In this document: positions 43,036 through 55,553 of the stretch, in pieces
Layout: each line of letters opens with the position of its first letter
Numbering within the stretch: the stretch's first letter is position 1
Source of the DNA: Herbiconiux sp. L3-i23
GTDB taxonomy: Bacteria; Actinomycetota; Actinomycetes; Actinomycetales; Microbacteriaceae
Assembly: GCF_023734115.1 (NCBI RefSeq)
Contig: NZ_AP025737.1
Coordinates: forward strand, 2,666,001 to 2,730,000
DNA: 64,000 nucleotides
Direction: 5' to 3'
Notes under the pieces: model-generated
The model's input: the letters and a program-made list of their open reading frames with translations, nothing else
Database searches by the model: none
What the model was told of the DNA's origin: nothing
Translations under genes and position numbers: made by a program

Positions 43036-44838
43036 TCAGACCAGCGAGTCCCGCCAGGCGGCGTGCAGCGAGGCGAACTTGCCGGTGCCGGCGATCAGCG
43101 CGTCGGGGCTGCCGTCCTCGATGATCCGCCCGTGCTCCATGACGAGCACGCGGTCGGCGATGGCGACGGTCGACAGTCGGTGGGCGATGATGACCGCGGT
43201 GCGGTCGGACAGCAGGGTCTGCAGCGCCTCCTGCACCGCACGTTCGCTCGGGATGTCGAGCGACGCGGTCGCCTCGTCGAGGATCAGCACCGCCGGGTCG
43301 GCGATGAACGCCCGCGCGAACGACAGCAGCTGACGCTGCCCCGCCGACACCCGGCCGCCGCGCTTGTTGACGTCGGTGTCGTACCCGTCGGGCAGCGCCT
43401 CGATGAACGCGTGGGCGCCGACCGCGGTCGCCGCGCGCACGATCTCCTCACGGGTCGCGTCGGGCTTGCCGAGTGCGATGTTGTCGGCGACGCTGCCCGA
43501 GAAGAGGTACGCCTCTTGCGTGACCATGACGATCGCCCGACGCAGATCGGCGGGCGCGAGGGCGCGCAGATCGACGCCGTCGAGGTCGATCTCGCCTTCC
43601 GACGGGTCGTAGAACCGCGACAGCAGCTTCGCGAGCGTCGACTTGCCCGCACCGGTCGATCCTACGAGCGCGATGGTCTGACCGGCGGGGACGTCGAGGT
43701 CGAAGCGCGGCAGGATCACGGGTCCCACGCCGTAGCCGAACTGCACGTCGTCGAAGCGGACGTGTCCGCGCGGCGCGACGAGCGCGACGGGTCGAGCCGG
43801 ATCGGGAACGGTGGGAGCCTCGTCGAGCACCCCCGAGATCTTCTCCAGCGCGGCCGAGGCCGACTGGTAGCCGTTGTAGAACATCGCGAGTTCCTCGAGC
43901 GGGTCGAAGAACCGGCGCACGTAGAGCACGACGGCGAGCAGGACGCCGATCGCGAGGAACCCGTCAGCGACCCGGAACCCGCCGACCAGCAGCACGACGG
44001 CGACGGTGATGTTGCCGATCAGCACCAGACCCGGGTCGAAGGTGCCGAACAGCCGGAACACGCTCGCGTTCGCCTCGCGGTTGTCCTCGACGAGTTCACC
44101 GAACCGTTCCGCCCCTCTCCGCTCCTTGCGGAAAGCCTTCACCGCGCGGATTCCCGTCATCGTCTCGACGAACTGCACGATGAGCCTCGCCGAGGTGACG
44201 CGGGTGCGGCGGAACAGCCGCTGAGACCGCTTCTGGAACCACCTCGTGAGGAACCACAGCGGGATCAGCGCGCCCGCGAGCACGAGACCGCTCAGCGGAT
44301 CGAGCCAGATGAGGGCGATGGCGGTGAACAGCGTGTAGAAGACACCCGAGACGAGATTGCTGAGCCCCTCGTCGAGGAGCTCGCGGATCGAATCGAGGTC
44401 GCTCGTCTGACGCGAGATGATGCGACCCGACGTGTACGACTCGTGGAACTCGAGGCTGAGCCGCTGCGTCTGCCGGAACACGCGACGGCGCAGTTCGAAC
44501 AGGATCTCCTGCCCGATCCGCGCCTGCAGCACCCGGTACCAGCCGATCAGCAGGCCGCCGGCGATGCTCGCCAGCACGAACCCGCCGCCGGCGAGCACGA
44601 GCGGGGTCGCGTCGCCTTCGGCGAGCGCCGGCACCCCGCTGTCGATGCCGATGGCGACGAGGGCGGGACCGGCGACCTGCAGCGCGGTGCTGACGATGAC
44701 GACGGCGAGGGTCAGCGCGATCTGCCGGCGCAACGGCGTGAGGAGCGAGCCGAGCAGCCGGACCGAGCGCCGGCGCAGCGCCTGCGATTCGGCGCGGTCG
44801 AGGTCGTCGCGGTCCTCCTCGTGCACGCTGGTGCTCAT
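43036..44838 (-). CDS. ABC exporter half-transporter (second of pair)
   Basis: A 600-residue half-transporter with an N-terminal six-helix exporter domain ([20 protein letters not shown] onwards) and a C-terminal ATPase. Walker A is GSTGAGKST near residue 390, the signature is V-S-A-G-Q-R-Q-L (not LSGGQ) and Walker B is [13 protein letters not shown], so the catalytic Glu is present. The ATG overlaps the stop of the partner gene by ATGA. It should pair with the upstream gene as a heterodimer exporting a lipid, drug or peptide; substrate unknown. Confidence 0.9.
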   Translation of the reverse strand: MSTSVHEEDRDDLDRAESQALRRRSVRLLGSLLTPLRRQIALTLAVVIVSTALQVAGPALVAIGIDSGVPALAEGDATPLVLAGGGFVLASIAGGLLIGWYRVLQARIGQEILFELRRRVFRQTQRLSLEFHESYTSGRIISRQTSDLDSIRELLDEGLSNLVSGVFYTLFTAIALIWLDPLSGLVLAGALIPLWFLTRWFQKRSQRLFRRTRVTSARLIVQFVETMTGIRAVKAFRKERRGAERFGELVEDNREANASVFRLFGTFDPGLVLIGNITVAVVLLVGGFRVADGFLAIGVLLAVVLYVRRFFDPLEELAMFYNGYQSASAALEKISGVLDEAPTVPDPARPVALVAPRGHVRFDDVQFGYGVGPVILPRFDLDVPAGQTIALVGSTGAGKSTLAKLLSRFYDPSEGEIDLDGVDLRALAPADLRRAIVMVTQEAYLFSGSVADNIALGKPDATREEIVRAATAVGAHAFIEALPDGYDTDVNKRGGRVSAGQRQLLSFARAFIADPAVLILDEATASLDIPSERAVQEALQTLLSDRTAVIIAHRLSTVAIADRVLVMEHGRIIEDGSPDALIAGTGKFASLHAAWRDSLV

Positions 44839-46715
44839 CGGGCCACCTCCTCGGTGAGGTCGTCGACGTCGGGTTCGCCGACGTCGGACTCGTCGGGATC
44901 CTCGCCCACCGGGTTCTGGGGGGCGGAGTCGATGTCTCCCATCGACGCGTCGGGGCGCTCGTCGGAGTCGAGGCTGGAGATCACGTAGCGGTACCGCTCG
45001 CTGGTCGCGAGCAGCTCGGAGTGCGTTCCGACCGCGATCACGCGCCCATGGTCGAGCAGCGCGACGCGGTCGGCGAGCATCACCGTCGACGGACGGTGCG
45101 CGACGATCAGCGCCGTCACGTCGCTGAGCACGCGCCGGAGGCCCGCTTCGACCCGCGCCTCGGTCTCGACGTCGAGGGCCGACAGCGGGTCGTCGAGCAC
45201 CAGCACCCGCGGCCTGGCCGCGACGGCTCGAGCGAGGGCGAGACGTTGACGTTGACCGCCCGACAGGCTGAGTCCCTCTTCGCCGATGACGGTGTCGACC
45301 CCGTCGGGGAGCGCCGCGACGAAGTCGGCTTGGGCGACCTCCAGCGCTTCGGCGAGCGCCGCATCGGTCGCCTCCGACGCGCCGAGGAGCACGTTCGCGC
45401 GCACCGTGTCGGAGAACAGGGTGGCGTCCTCGAACGCCATGGCGACGTGGCGGCGCAGCTCGTCGAGGCGGAGCGAGCGGATGTCGACGCCGTCGAGGAG
45501 GATCGCGCCGTCGGTCACGTCGTAGAGGCGCGGCACGAGCGAGGTCATCGTCGACTTGCCCGACCCGGTGATGCCGACGAGCGCCATAGTCTCCCCCGGC
45601 TCGATCACGAGATCGATGCCGTCGAGCAGCGGCGCCGCCGTGGGCGGCGCGTCCGGGTAGCGGAACACGGTGCCGACGAACTCGAGCCGGCCGCGCGGCA
45701 CGGCGATGGTCTCCGGGTGCTCGGGGTCGGCGATGGAGACCGGCTCGTCGAGCACCTCGAAGTACCGATCGGTGGCGTTGCGGGTGTCGAGGGTGAAGCC
45801 GAGCAGGAAGCCGATCGACTCCAACGGGAAGCGCAGCACCGTCGCAGTGGCGAAGAAGGCGACGAGCGACCCGGCGGTGAGCGCGCCGTTCGCGGCGAGG
45901 ACCACCCCTCCGATCAGGCACACCGCGAGGGTGCCGTCGGGGATGAGGGTCAGCCAGCGCCAGATGAACGCCTCGGCGCGCGCCTTCTCCATCTCGGTGC
46001 CGTAGAGCTCCTCGGCCTGGCGTTCGAACTTCTCCTGCGCGAAGCCGCCGCGACCGAACGCCTTCAGCACCCGGATGCCGTGCACCGACTCCTCGACCGC
46101 GGTCGCGAGGTCGCCGGCCTGGTCCTGGCTGCGCCTCGCGACCACCGAGTAGTCCTTCTCGAACCGCACGCCGATGAACCACACCGGGATCGACCCGATG
46201 AGGAAGATGAGGCCGAGCAGCGGCTGGATGCTGAACAGCAGCACCGCGCCGACGACGATGGTCACGGTGTTCACGACGAGGAGCACGACCCCGAAGGCGA
46301 GCCAGCGGCGGATCAAGCTGAGGTCGCTCACCGCACGGGAGAGCAACTGCCCGCTCGGCCAGCGGTCGTGGAACGCGACGGGCAGCACCTGCAGGCGTTC
46401 GTACAGCGCGCGCCGCATCGCCGCCTCGACCTTGGTGTTCGGGGTGAGGATCAGCGAGCGCCGCACGAAGATCGCGGCGGCCTCGACGATGCCGAGCGCG
46501 ACGATGACGAGCACCGCGGGCAGCACCGCGTCGCGGGCGCCCTCCCCGAGCGCCGAGTCGACGAGCACCTCCAGCACCTGCGGGATCGCGAGGGCGACGA
46601 GGCCGGCGACGACGCCGGCGACCATGCCGACGGCGATGCGGGGTAACGCCGGGCGCACGAACGGCGACAGGCGGCGAAGAGCGGGAATCAGAGGAAGCCG
46701 AGGAGCGGCGGACAT
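44835..46715 (-). CDS. ABC exporter half-transporter (first of pair)
   Basis: A 626-residue half-transporter: exporter membrane domain ([20 protein letters not shown], then [20 protein letters not shown] and further helices) followed by an ATPase with Walker [10 protein letters not shown], canonical signature LSGGQRQR and Walker [13 protein letters not shown]. Here the residue after Walker B Asp is Asp rather than Glu, so this half carries a degenerate catalytic site while the partner keeps the Glu; this asymmetry is typical of heterodimeric exporters. A 40-residue acidic tail ([14 protein letters not shown]) follows. AAGGGA lies six bases before the ATG. Confidence 0.9.
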   Translation of the reverse strand: MSAAPRLPLIPALRRLSPFVRPALPRIAVGMVAGVVAGLVALAIPQVLEVLVDSALGEGARDAVLPAVLVIVALGIVEAAAIFVRRSLILTPNTKVEAAMRRALYERLQVLPVAFHDRWPSGQLLSRAVSDLSLIRRWLAFGVVLLVVNTVTIVVGAVLLFSIQPLLGLIFLIGSIPVWFIGVRFEKDYSVVARRSQDQAGDLATAVEESVHGIRVLKAFGRGGFAQEKFERQAEELYGTEMEKARAEAFIWRWLTLIPDGTLAVCLIGGVVLAANGALTAGSLVAFFATATVLRFPLESIGFLLGFTLDTRNATDRYFEVLDEPVSIADPEHPETIAVPRGRLEFVGTVFRYPDAPPTAAPLLDGIDLVIEPGETMALVGITGSGKSTMTSLVPRLYDVTDGAILLDGVDIRSLRLDELRRHVAMAFEDATLFSDTVRANVLLGASEATDAALAEALEVAQADFVAALPDGVDTVIGEEGLSLSGGQRQRLALARAVAARPRVLVLDDPLSALDVETEARVEAGLRRVLSDVTALIVAHRPSTVMLADRVALLDHGRVIAVGTHSELLATSERYRYVISSLDSDERPDASMGDIDSAPQNPVGEDPDESDVGEPDVDDLTEEVAR

Positions 46716-46947
46716 GCGTGTCCCTTGGGAATTGCGAAGCGATGTGCGAGCTCTGGGCTCGCGGAATCAGGAGGGGAAGGGCTCGGGAGGAGGACTCAAC
46801 CGAGCGGCGAGGACGTGCGGGTCGTCCGCCCGCGGAAGATGACTGAGCGATACATCTCGTCCTCCGATCGCCGCCTGCATGTTCGGGGATGCCCCGAGGC
46901 AGCTTTGTAGCCTAGCCACGCCGTCGCGCGACACGCAAGAGGAGGAG

Positions 46948-48156
46948 TCAGGCGATCCGGACGGAGAGGCAGGTGACTCCGGCCTCGAGCTTGGTGAACT
47001 CGGAGATCGGCACCGCGATGACGCGGTAGCCGAGCGAGCGGATCAGGTCCGCGGAGGCCGGGGCCGCATCGGAGATCAGGACGACGTCGTCGCCGAGCAC
47101 CACGATCTGGGACCCTTCCGCCTCGGGCACGGGGAGGTAGTGGGGGAAGAGCGACGAGTCGACGAAGTCGCCGTGGCCGAGCACCGTTCCGTCGGGCAGA
47201 GCGGTCACGACCGACTTCAGATGCAGTGCACCCGAGACCGGAACCGCGACGACCTGGCGCCCGGTGGGGCGCAGCAGATCCCGCAGCTGACGGATGCCGT
47301 CGGCGTTCGTGCGTCCGCCGCGACCGACGTAGACGGTGTCGCCGACCTGCAGCACGTCGCCGCCGTCGAGGGTGGCCGGTTCGGTGATGCGCGCGATGCT
47401 GAGGCCGAGCCGCCGCACGGTCGCCTCGACGTCGTCGACCTCGTCGCGACGGTGCTCGGCGCCCGAGCGGGCGAGGATGGCGAGGTCGCCGACGATGACG
47501 ACCGCGTCCTCGACGAAGACGGAATCGGCGAGGCCGTCGGCGAGCGGCACCTCGACGATCGACCAGCCCTCGCCACGAAGCGCATCGACGTAGGCGGCCC
47601 ACTGGTCGTCGGCGACCTCGGTGTCCACCTCGGACCGTTCGATGTTCGTCACGGCACCGGCCGCGAGGGTGCGGCTCGGCAGACGCACCAGTGCGATCTT
47701 GCCGGATCGCACGCGTGAGGGCCGCGACGACAGCCACAGGTCGTAGCCTCGCGGCGCGAGCGCGAGGGTCGACACGAGCGCCGCGACCTCGAAGCTCAGG
47801 TTGACGCCGCCGAGACTCGCGAGGACCCCGCTGCCGAGGTCGCCGCCGAACGGCGATCCGGCGAGCACGGCGCCGAGGAAGGTGCCGAGGAACGCGCCGA
47901 CCACCGCGGCGAGCACTCCGACGAGGAGCGTGAGGTACCAGCGCGAGAATTCGGTGAGGTAGGCGCCCGCCGCGACGAGCACGAAGACGAAGAGCGAGGA
48001 GAAGCCGAAGAACCCGTTCGCGACGCCGATCACCGACGCGTCGAAGCCGTTGCCCACGAAGAACACGAACAGCGTCGCCAGGTGCGTGACGAGCGCGGTC
48101 GCGCCTCCCGCGATCAGCGAGGCGGCGAGACGGCGTGTGGCGGGAACGGTGATCAT
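46948..48156 (-). CDS. membrane-anchored dimethylargininase/amidinotransferase-fold protein
   Basis: A 402-residue fusion. Residues 1-150 hold about four membrane helices (SLIAGGATALVTHLATLFVF, GFFGFSSLFVFVLVAAGAYL, LTLLVGVLAAVVGAFLGTFL). From about residue 165 there is a complete pentein domain of the dimethylargininase type: ARSGAEHRRDEVDDV, TLDGGDVLQVGDTVYVGR, GALHLKSVVTALPDGTVL with the catalytic His, and the nucleophile Cys396 in GVTCLSVRI. Such enzymes hydrolyse methylarginine or arginine derivatives. The membrane fusion is unusual for DDAH. TAGGGT is seven bases before the ATG (leaderless). Confidence 0.8.
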   Translation of the reverse strand: MITVPATRRLAASLIAGGATALVTHLATLFVFFVGNGFDASVIGVANGFFGFSSLFVFVLVAAGAYLTEFSRWYLTLLVGVLAAVVGAFLGTFLGAVLAGSPFGGDLGSGVLASLGGVNLSFEVAALVSTLALAPRGYDLWLSSRPSRVRSGKIALVRLPSRTLAAGAVTNIERSEVDTEVADDQWAAYVDALRGEGWSIVEVPLADGLADSVFVEDAVVIVGDLAILARSGAEHRRDEVDDVEATVRRLGLSIARITEPATLDGGDVLQVGDTVYVGRGGRTNADGIRQLRDLLRPTGRQVVAVPVSGALHLKSVVTALPDGTVLGHGDFVDSSLFPHYLPVPEAEGSQIVVLGDDVVLISDAAPASADLIRSLGYRVIAVPISEFTKLEAGVTCLSVRIA

Positions 48157-48244
48157 CCGCTCCACCCTAGCCGCGAGGCCGTGGGCGCGGTCGCAGCAGA
48201 CCAAGAGCCGCCTATGGGCCGCGGCCGCGGCTCGGCGGAACGGC

Positions 48245-49893
<1,649 letters not shown>

Positions 49894-49897
<4 letters not shown>

Positions 49898-50484
49898 GAG
49901 TTGAACTCCTCGAGTCTGATGGTTCCGGTCGCGATGTCGCGGACCGTGTCGGCGAGCAGTCGGCGTTCGACGAGCTTGATGCGATCGTGCAGCTCGTCCT
50001 CGTCGATGCCGGGCGGGATCGGGATGCGCTCGCGAGCGAGGACCGGACCGCTGTCGACGCCGGTGTCGACGACGATGACGCTCGCGCCCGTCTGGTCGGC
50101 CCCCGCGGCGATCGCGTCGCGGACCGCGTGCGCGCCGGGGAACTCGGGCAGATACGCCGGGTGGGTGTTGATGATGCGCGGCGCGTACGCCTCGACCACC
50201 CGGGCGGGGAGGAGGCGCATGAGACCGCTCAGCACCACGAGGTCGGGCTGCCACTCGTGCAGGTGCTCGAGCAGAGCGTCGCCCCACTGCTCCCGTGTCT
50301 CGTACGAGGTGAACGGCACGGTGAAGGTCGGAACCCGGAAGTCCTGAGCGTGGAAGAGCCCGAGTGCGTCGCGGTCGGCGCCGACGGCGACGATGCGTGC
50401 CGGGTAGTCCGGATGCTCCGCCTCGTCGAGCAGAGCACGCAGGTTCGATCCCCCGCCGGAGATGAGCACGACGACGGAGAGCAC
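49894..50484 (-). CDS. purN: phosphoribosylglycinamide formyltransferase
   Basis: Third step of purine synthesis, using 10-formyl-THF. The 196-residue product has [20 protein letters not shown] at the start and the catalytic segment [20 protein letters not shown] (Asn-x-His), with the Asp in [17 protein letters not shown] at 50484 is six bases after TAGGCT (50491-50496, minus strand), so the purN-purH mRNA is probably leaderless. It overlaps purH by ATGA. Confidence 0.95.
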
Positions 50485-50493
50485 GCGACCAGC

Positions 50494-51753
50494 CTACCGG
50501 CGGGCGTCCACCCCATCGATCTCGGATCCGACGTCCGCGCCCGCTCGCCGACTGCGTCCCGCGAGGAGCCCCAGCACGATCGCGATCGTCAGCAGGACGC
50601 CGCCGGCGAGCGCGACTGCGACCGGCGATGCGCCGACGTCCTGCAGTCGTCCGGGCCCGGCGGACCCCGACGCCATCCACGTCAGCAGGCCGAGGACGAG
50701 GCCCGCGAAGACGCCGGCACCCACGCCGATGCCGACGAGACGACCGACACCCGGGCGGCCTCCGAACTCGTCATCGACTCGACCGCGCGAGATCGCCGCG
50801 GCGACGAAGCCCACGACCACCGGCACCGCCAGACCGACGAACGCGAACGGCATGTCCCCCGTCGGCAGCGCGCCGAGCACCGGCAGTGACGGGACGGGGC
50901 CGAGCGAGGTCTCGAGCGGCGACACCGACGACCCGGTGCCGATCGAGAAGCCGGGTCCGGTGAGCCACGCCACCGCCCAGATCACGAGGTTCGGCAGCAC
51001 GGCGAGCTGCGCCAGGGTCAACGCGAGGCCGCCCAGCACTCCCGCCTGCAACGACTCGTAGATGGTGATCACCGTCGTGTATCCGGTGACGATGAGCACC
51101 GCGACGAGGATTGCGGCGACGGCGACGAGTCCCGCGGTGGCCATGCCGCCGAGGCGGAGGGCGCAGGCGATGGAGGTGGCCGTGTCGGGCGGGATCCGGT
51201 CGACCGCGGCCTCCCATGCTCGGGAGACAGGGCCCCTCCGGGAGGAGACGGGGCGTCGAGCGCCCGGTCCGGGCAGCACGGCGCCGAGCAGGACGCCGAG
51301 GCAGAAGGCGAGGGTCGGCAGCAGCACGCCCTGCCACCGGGAGGGCTGCGCCTCGGGAGCACCCGCGGTGAGCACGAGTCCCGCGGCGAGGGCGACGAAG
51401 GTGACGATCGACGCGCCGAGTGCGACGACGGGGTGGTCGGTCTCGAGCAGCCGTCGTCCGGCCCGGACGCCGAGCAGGACGGTGAGAAGCGCGAACCCGA
51501 GTGCCGCGGCGGTGACGACGAACGGCTCGGCGGCCGACGTCGCGCCGGGGAAGGTCAGCGCGAAACGCACATCGACGCCGTGACCGAGGAGCCAGACGTC
51601 GACTGCGGCGCGGTAGAACACGGCCCAGTCGATCTGGAGGTCGTACTGGAACGCCCAGAGCGCCGTCAACGGCGCCAACGCGAGCCCCACCCCGATGCCC
51701 ACGACGAGCACCGCTTCGAGAGCAGCGAAGAGCGCGGTGAGGGGGCGGTTCAT
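50494..51753 (-). CDS. DUF6350 integral membrane protein
   Basis: A 419-residue polytopic membrane protein with about nine to ten hydrophobic segments ([49 protein letters not shown] and others) and Ala/Gly/Val-rich composition. It is of the type annotated DUF6350, which sits between sucCD and purNH in many actinobacteria. No catalytic motif. TAGGCT lies nine bases before the ATG. Its stop is ten bases from the purN start, inside the purN promoter, so transcription may interfere with or feed purN. Confidence 0.8.
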   Translation of the reverse strand: MNRPLTALFAALEAVLVVGIGVGLALAPLTALWAFQYDLQIDWAVFYRAAVDVWLLGHGVDVRFALTFPGATSAAEPFVVTAAALGFALLTVLLGVRAGRRLLETDHPVVALGASIVTFVALAAGLVLTAGAPEAQPSRWQGVLLPTLAFCLGVLLGAVLPGPGARRPVSSRRGPVSRAWEAAVDRIPPDTATSIACALRLGGMATAGLVAVAAILVAVLIVTGYTTVITIYESLQAGVLGGLALTLAQLAVLPNLVIWAVAWLTGPGFSIGTGSSVSPLETSLGPVPSLPVLGALPTGDMPFAFVGLAVPVVVGFVAAAISRGRVDDEFGGRPGVGRLVGIGVGAGVFAGLVLGLLTWMASGSAGPGRLQDVGASPVAVALAGGVLLTIAIVLGLLAGRSRRAGADVGSEIDGVDARR

Positions 51754-51869
51754 GGCCTCGGAAGCCTAACCGTCGGCTTCGGCCCGCTCAGGAGGGCGCG
51801 CCCGGATGCGGCGCTCGCCCAGGTCGGTTGGGGCGCCGACGACGGACCGAGCGCCAGTGGCCGAGAGCG

Positions 51870-52400
51870 CTAGTGGACGAGGTAGTCGAGCAGCACGATC
51901 ATGAGACCGAGCAGCACCGCTCCGATGGTGCCGAGCACGGCGCTCCACCATGGGGCGCGACGCACGATGAACGCGACGGCGCTCGTCACGGCGAGCACGG
52001 CGAGGCCGGTGAGGATGGACCAGTCGGTGGCGTCGTCGACATCGAGCACGCCCGCGACCGACAGCGCGAGCGGGATGCCGGGGAGGACGACCGCTCCGAG
52101 CAGTCCGAGGTGATGCCGCGCGGCCGTGCGGATGGGGTGCCGGACCTCTCGATGGAGCGCGTAGCCCGCGAGGGTCGCCGCGTAGACGTGCGCGATCCAG
52201 AAGACGACCATCGTGACGACGCCCCACGTCAGCGCGTCGGCGGCCGAGGTGTCCTCCTCGTCGGAGGTGGCCATGACGAGCGCCATGAAGACGATGGTGC
52301 CGTAGACCAGCTCGGCGCTGAGAAGACGTTCGAGGCCGAGCCGACGCGAGGATCCCGGGCGCACGACGCCCGTCTCGCCCGGCCCGGCCTCGGTGCTCAC
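51870..52400 (-). CDS. hypothetical four- to five-helix membrane protein
   Basis: A 176-residue protein with a polar N-terminus and hydrophobic segments at about 30-45, 60-80, 95-120, 125-145 and 150-172 ([75 protein letters not shown]). The GTG overlaps the sucD stop (GTGA), so it is translated with sucCD. I do not recognise a function. Confidence 0.7.
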   Translation of the reverse strand: MSTEAGPGETGVVRPGSSRRLGLERLLSAELVYGTIVFMALVMATSDEEDTSAADALTWGVVTMVVFWIAHVYAATLAGYALHREVRHPIRTAARHHLGLLGAVVLPGIPLALSVAGVLDVDDATDWSILTGLAVLAVTSAVAFIVRRAPWWSAVLGTIGAVLLGLMIVLLDYLVH

Positions 52401-53284
52401 GCGGAGGCGAAGACCTCGCGCATGAGCGCGGCGGTCTCACTCGGGGTCTTGCCGACCTTGACGCCGGCGGCCTCGAGGGCCTCCTTCTTCGCCTGGGCGG
52501 TACCCGACGAGCCGGACACGATGGCGCCCGCGTGACCCATGGTCTTGCCCTCGGGGGCGGTGAAGCCCGCGACGTAGGCGACGACCGGCTTGGTGACGTT
52601 CGCCTTGATGAACTCGGCCGCGCGCTCTTCGGCGTCGCCGCCGATCTCGCCGATCATCACGATCGCCGTCGTCTCGGGGTCGGCCTCGAACGCGGCGAGC
52701 GCGTCGATGTGGGTGGTGCCGATGATCGGGTCGCCGCCGATGCCGACCGCGGTCGAGATGCCGATGTCGCGCAGCTCGAACATCATCTGGTACGTCAGGG
52801 TGCCCGACTTCGACACGAGCCCGATCGGGCCGGGGCCGGTGATCGTGGCGGGGATGATGCCGGCGTTGGACTTGCCGGGGCTGATCACGCCGGGGCAGTT
52901 CGGCCCGATGATGCGGGTACGGCCGCCCTTGGTCTTGGCGTGCGACCAGAACTCGGCCGAGTCCTTCACCGGGATGCCCTCGGTGATGACGACGGCGAGC
53001 GGGATCTCGGCGTCGACGGCCTCGACGACCGCGGCCTTCGCGAACGCCGGCGGGACGAAGATGACCGAGACGTTCGCGCCGGTGCGGGCGATCGCCTCGT
53101 TGACGGAGCCGAAGATCGGCAGCGTCACGCCCTCGATCTCGACCTCGGTGCCCGCCTTGCGCGGGTTCACGCCGCCGACGATCTGTGCGCCCGACTTGAG
53201 CATGCGCCCGGCGTGCTTGGTGCCCTCGGAGCCGGTCAGGCCCTGGACGATGATCTTGGAGTTCTCATCGAGAAGGATCGACAT
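52397..53284 (-). CDS. sucD: succinyl-CoA synthetase alpha subunit
   Basis: Substrate-level phosphorylation step of the TCA cycle. The 295-residue product has the CoA-binding Rossmann start ([20 protein letters not shown]), [48 protein letters not shown] and the phospho-histidine site [13 protein letters not shown]. Motifs and length are normal. It is 41 bp after sucC and followed by an overlapping membrane-protein gene. Confidence 0.97.
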   Translation of the reverse strand: MSILLDENSKIIVQGLTGSEGTKHAGRMLKSGAQIVGGVNPRKAGTEVEIEGVTLPIFGSVNEAIARTGANVSVIFVPPAFAKAAVVEAVDAEIPLAVVITEGIPVKDSAEFWSHAKTKGGRTRIIGPNCPGVISPGKSNAGIIPATITGPGPIGLVSKSGTLTYQMMFELRDIGISTAVGIGGDPIIGTTHIDALAAFEADPETTAIVMIGEIGGDAEERAAEFIKANVTKPVVAYVAGFTAPEGKTMGHAGAIVSGSSGTAQAKKEALEAAGVKVGKTPSETAALMREVFASA

Positions 53285-53325
53285 GTCGTTTTCTTTTCCT
53301 TAGTTCTCTTCGCTTCTCGGGACGC

Positions 53326-54489
53326 TCAGGCCGCGGCCAGCTCGGCGGCCTTGTCGGCGGCGTCATCCATGGTGTCGACGACGGTGACGAGCGGGTGCGC
53401 CGCGTCGGCGAGGATCTGACGCCCCTCCTCGACGTTGTTGCCGTCGAGACGCACGACGAGCGGCTTGGTCGCGGAGTCGCCCAGCTTGCCGAGGGCACCG
53501 ACGATGCCGTTCGCGACGGCGTCGCACGCGGTGATGCCGCCGAAGACGTTGACGAAGACGCTCTTCACCTGCGGGTCGCCGAGGATCACGTCGAGACCCG
53601 CGGCCATCACCTCGGCGGAGGCGCCGCCGCCGATGTCGAGGAAGTTGGCGGGCTTCACGCCGCCGTGCTTCTCACCGGCGTAGGAGACGACGTCGAGGGT
53701 CGACATGACGAGCCCTGCCCCGTTTCCGATGATGCCGACCTCGCCGTCGAGCTTCACGTAGTTGAGGTCGCTCTCCTTGGCCTTCGCCTCGAGCGGGTCG
53801 ATGTCGCCGGCCTCGGCGAGCGCGGCGTGGTTCTCGTGACGGAACTCGGCGTTCTCGTCGAGGGTGATCTTGCCGTCGAGCGCGATGATCTCGCCCGATT
53901 CGGTGAGCACGAGCGGGTTGACCTCGACGAGCGTGGCGTCCTCGTCGCGATAGACCCACCAGAGACGCTCGATGACCGGCGAAACGCGGTCGAGGAGGTC
54001 CTCGGGGAAGCCGGCGGCGGTCGCGATCTCGCGGGCCTTCTCGGCGTCGATACCGGCCACCGGGTCGATCTCGATGCGGGCGAGGGCTTCGGGCTTCTCC
54101 ACGGCGAGCTGCTCGATCTCCATGCCGCCCTCGACGCTCGCGAGCGAGAGGTAGGAGCGGTTGGCGCGGTCGAGCAGCACCGAGAAGTAGAACTCCTGGG
54201 CGATGCGGGCGCCGGCGGCGACCATCACGCGGCGCACGATGTGGCCCTTGATGTCGAGGCCGAGGATCGCTTCGGCGGCCTGCGCGGCATCGGTCGGGTT
54301 GTGGGCGACCTTCACGCCGCCGGCCTTGCCGCGGCCACCGGTCTTGACCTGCGCCTTGACGACGACCGTCCCGCCGAGCTTCTCAGCGGCCGCGCGGACC
54401 TCGTCGGGGTTGTCGGCGACGATGCCGGGGAGTACGGGAACCCCGTAACTCTCGAACATGTCACGGGCCTGGTACTCGTAAAGATCCAC
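53326..54489 (-). CDS. sucC: succinyl-CoA synthetase beta subunit
   Basis: ATP-grasp subunit that binds nucleotide and succinate. The 387-residue product begins [20 protein letters not shown] and has [40 protein letters not shown], and the C-terminal [17 protein letters not shown] and [14 protein letters not shown]. The GTG at 54489 gives the standard M-D-L-Y-E-Y N-terminus and has AGAGG three to four bases upstream; the open frame extends further but without conserved sequence. Confidence 0.96.
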   Translation of the reverse strand: MDLYEYQARDMFESYGVPVLPGIVADNPDEVRAAAEKLGGTVVVKAQVKTGGRGKAGGVKVAHNPTDAAQAAEAILGLDIKGHIVRRVMVAAGARIAQEFYFSVLLDRANRSYLSLASVEGGMEIEQLAVEKPEALARIEIDPVAGIDAEKAREIATAAGFPEDLLDRVSPVIERLWWVYRDEDATLVEVNPLVLTESGEIIALDGKITLDENAEFRHENHAALAEAGDIDPLEAKAKESDLNYVKLDGEVGIIGNGAGLVMSTLDVVSYAGEKHGGVKPANFLDIGGGASAEVMAAGLDVILGDPQVKSVFVNVFGGITACDAVANGIVGALGKLGDSATKPLVVRLDGNNVEEGRQILADAAHPLVTVVDTMDDAADKAAELAAA

Positions 54490-54754
54490 GATCCTCTTCC
54501 GGGTTCTTGCTGGCTCGGCGTCGAGTGATCTTCGGCCGAGAAACGGGCAATCGCATCCTACTCCGCGCGGCTCCGGGCCCGTTGCCAGCCCGATGGGCGG
54601 CCCGCACACCGTCCTGCGACGCCTTCGTCCGAAAATGCGAAATCATGAATTGTCAATGGGTGATGACACTAATTCGCTTTTCCTACCGCCGCCGCACTAC
54701 TGTTTTGCGAAGCGCATTTCTCTTGCGCGGCGAATACAGGAAGGCTCAACAGTC

Positions 54755-55102
54755 ATGGCTCAGAAAGTGACAGTTCAGGTCATCGACGATCTCGACGGTG
54801 CCGTCATCACCGACGGAACGGGCGGAACCATCGGTTTCACGATCGAGGGCAAGTCCTACGAGATCGACCTGTCCGGCGAGAACACCGAAAAGCTCTATGC
54901 GGCTCTCGAGCCGTACATCGAGAAAGCACGTTCCGTGCATTCCGCTCCGCGTCCCCGTGTGCGCTCCAGCTCATCGTCGTCGAACAGCCGCGACAAGCTG
55001 CAGGACATCCGCGAATGGGCGAAGGCGCACGGACACGACGTCGCCACCCGCGGCCGCATCTCCAAGGAGATCCAAGAGGCGTACGCCCGCGCGAACGGCT
55101 GA
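54755..55102 (+). CDS. lsr2: Lsr2-type nucleoid-associated protein
   Basis: A 115-residue H-NS-like protein that binds and bridges AT-rich DNA and silences genes. The N-terminal dimerisation domain begins AQKVTVQVIDDLDG and has IGFTIEGKSYEIDL; the C-terminal DNA-binding domain has IREWAKAHGHDVATRGRISK, with the R-G-R AT-hook-like loop, and ends EIQEAYARANG. ATG at 54755 follows AGGAAGG. The 120 bp upstream are clearly AT-rich for this genome, which fits autoregulation by Lsr2. Confidence 0.95.
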   Translation: MAQKVTVQVIDDLDGAVITDGTGGTIGFTIEGKSYEIDLSGENTEKLYAALEPYIEKARSVHSAPRPRVRSSSSSSNSRDKLQDIREWAKAHGHDVATRGRISKEIQEAYARANG

Positions 55103-55124
55103 CCAGGTCAGTCGTCCGGCCGGC

Positions 55125-55553
55125 TCAGTCGTCGACGAGTCGGCGTCCGAGCGACGCCGACGCGTCGGCCGTGTAGCCGAGACGCGACCAGAATTCGGCC
55201 GCGGCGACATTTCCGTCGCGGACGAGGATGTTGATCTTCGGGCAGCCGAGCGCGAGTAATTTCGCCTCCGCGTCGAAGACCAAGGCGCGACCTATTCCGC
55301 GACCGCTCGCGTCGGGCTTCACCGCCACGTAATAGAGCCAGCCGCGGTGGCCGTCGTATCCCGCCATCGCGGTGCCGACGAGCCGGTCGCCCTCGACCGC
55401 CACGAGGAAGAGCTCGGGTTGCACCGACGCCTTGCGTGCGATGTCCTTTCGCGGATCGTTCCACGGGCGCACCAGGCCGCACTCGGTCCACAGCGCGACG
55501 ACCTCGTCGGTCTCGGCCGCCCGGAACGGCCTGATCTCGACGGTCGACGCCAT
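55125..55553 (-). CDS. GNAT-family N-acetyltransferase (YpeA-like)
   Basis: A 142-residue acetyltransferase: TVEIRPFRAAETDEVVALWT at the start, WNDPRKDIARKASVQPELFL, and the acetyl-CoA motif VAVKPDASGRGIGRALVFDA at about residues 80-100, then CPKINILVRDGNVAAAEFWS and LGY. This pattern is that of the YpeA/RimI-like acetyltransferases; substrate unknown. Its ATG shares a base with the pcrA stop (TGATG), so it is co-translated with the helicase. Confidence 0.85.
   Translation of the reverse strand: MASTVEIRPFRAAETDEVVALWTECGLVRPWNDPRKDIARKASVQPELFLVAVEGDRLVGTAMAGYDGHRGWLYYVAVKPDASGRGIGRALVFDAEAKLLALGCPKINILVRDGNVAAAEFWSRLGYTADASASLGRRLVDD

Noticed and set aside
44835-46182. A 1048-codon frame that fuses the two ABC genes
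   Set aside because: The upstream part is a frame-shifted shadow of the first half-transporter. The two real genes are in different frames and overlap by ATGA, a normal coupling.
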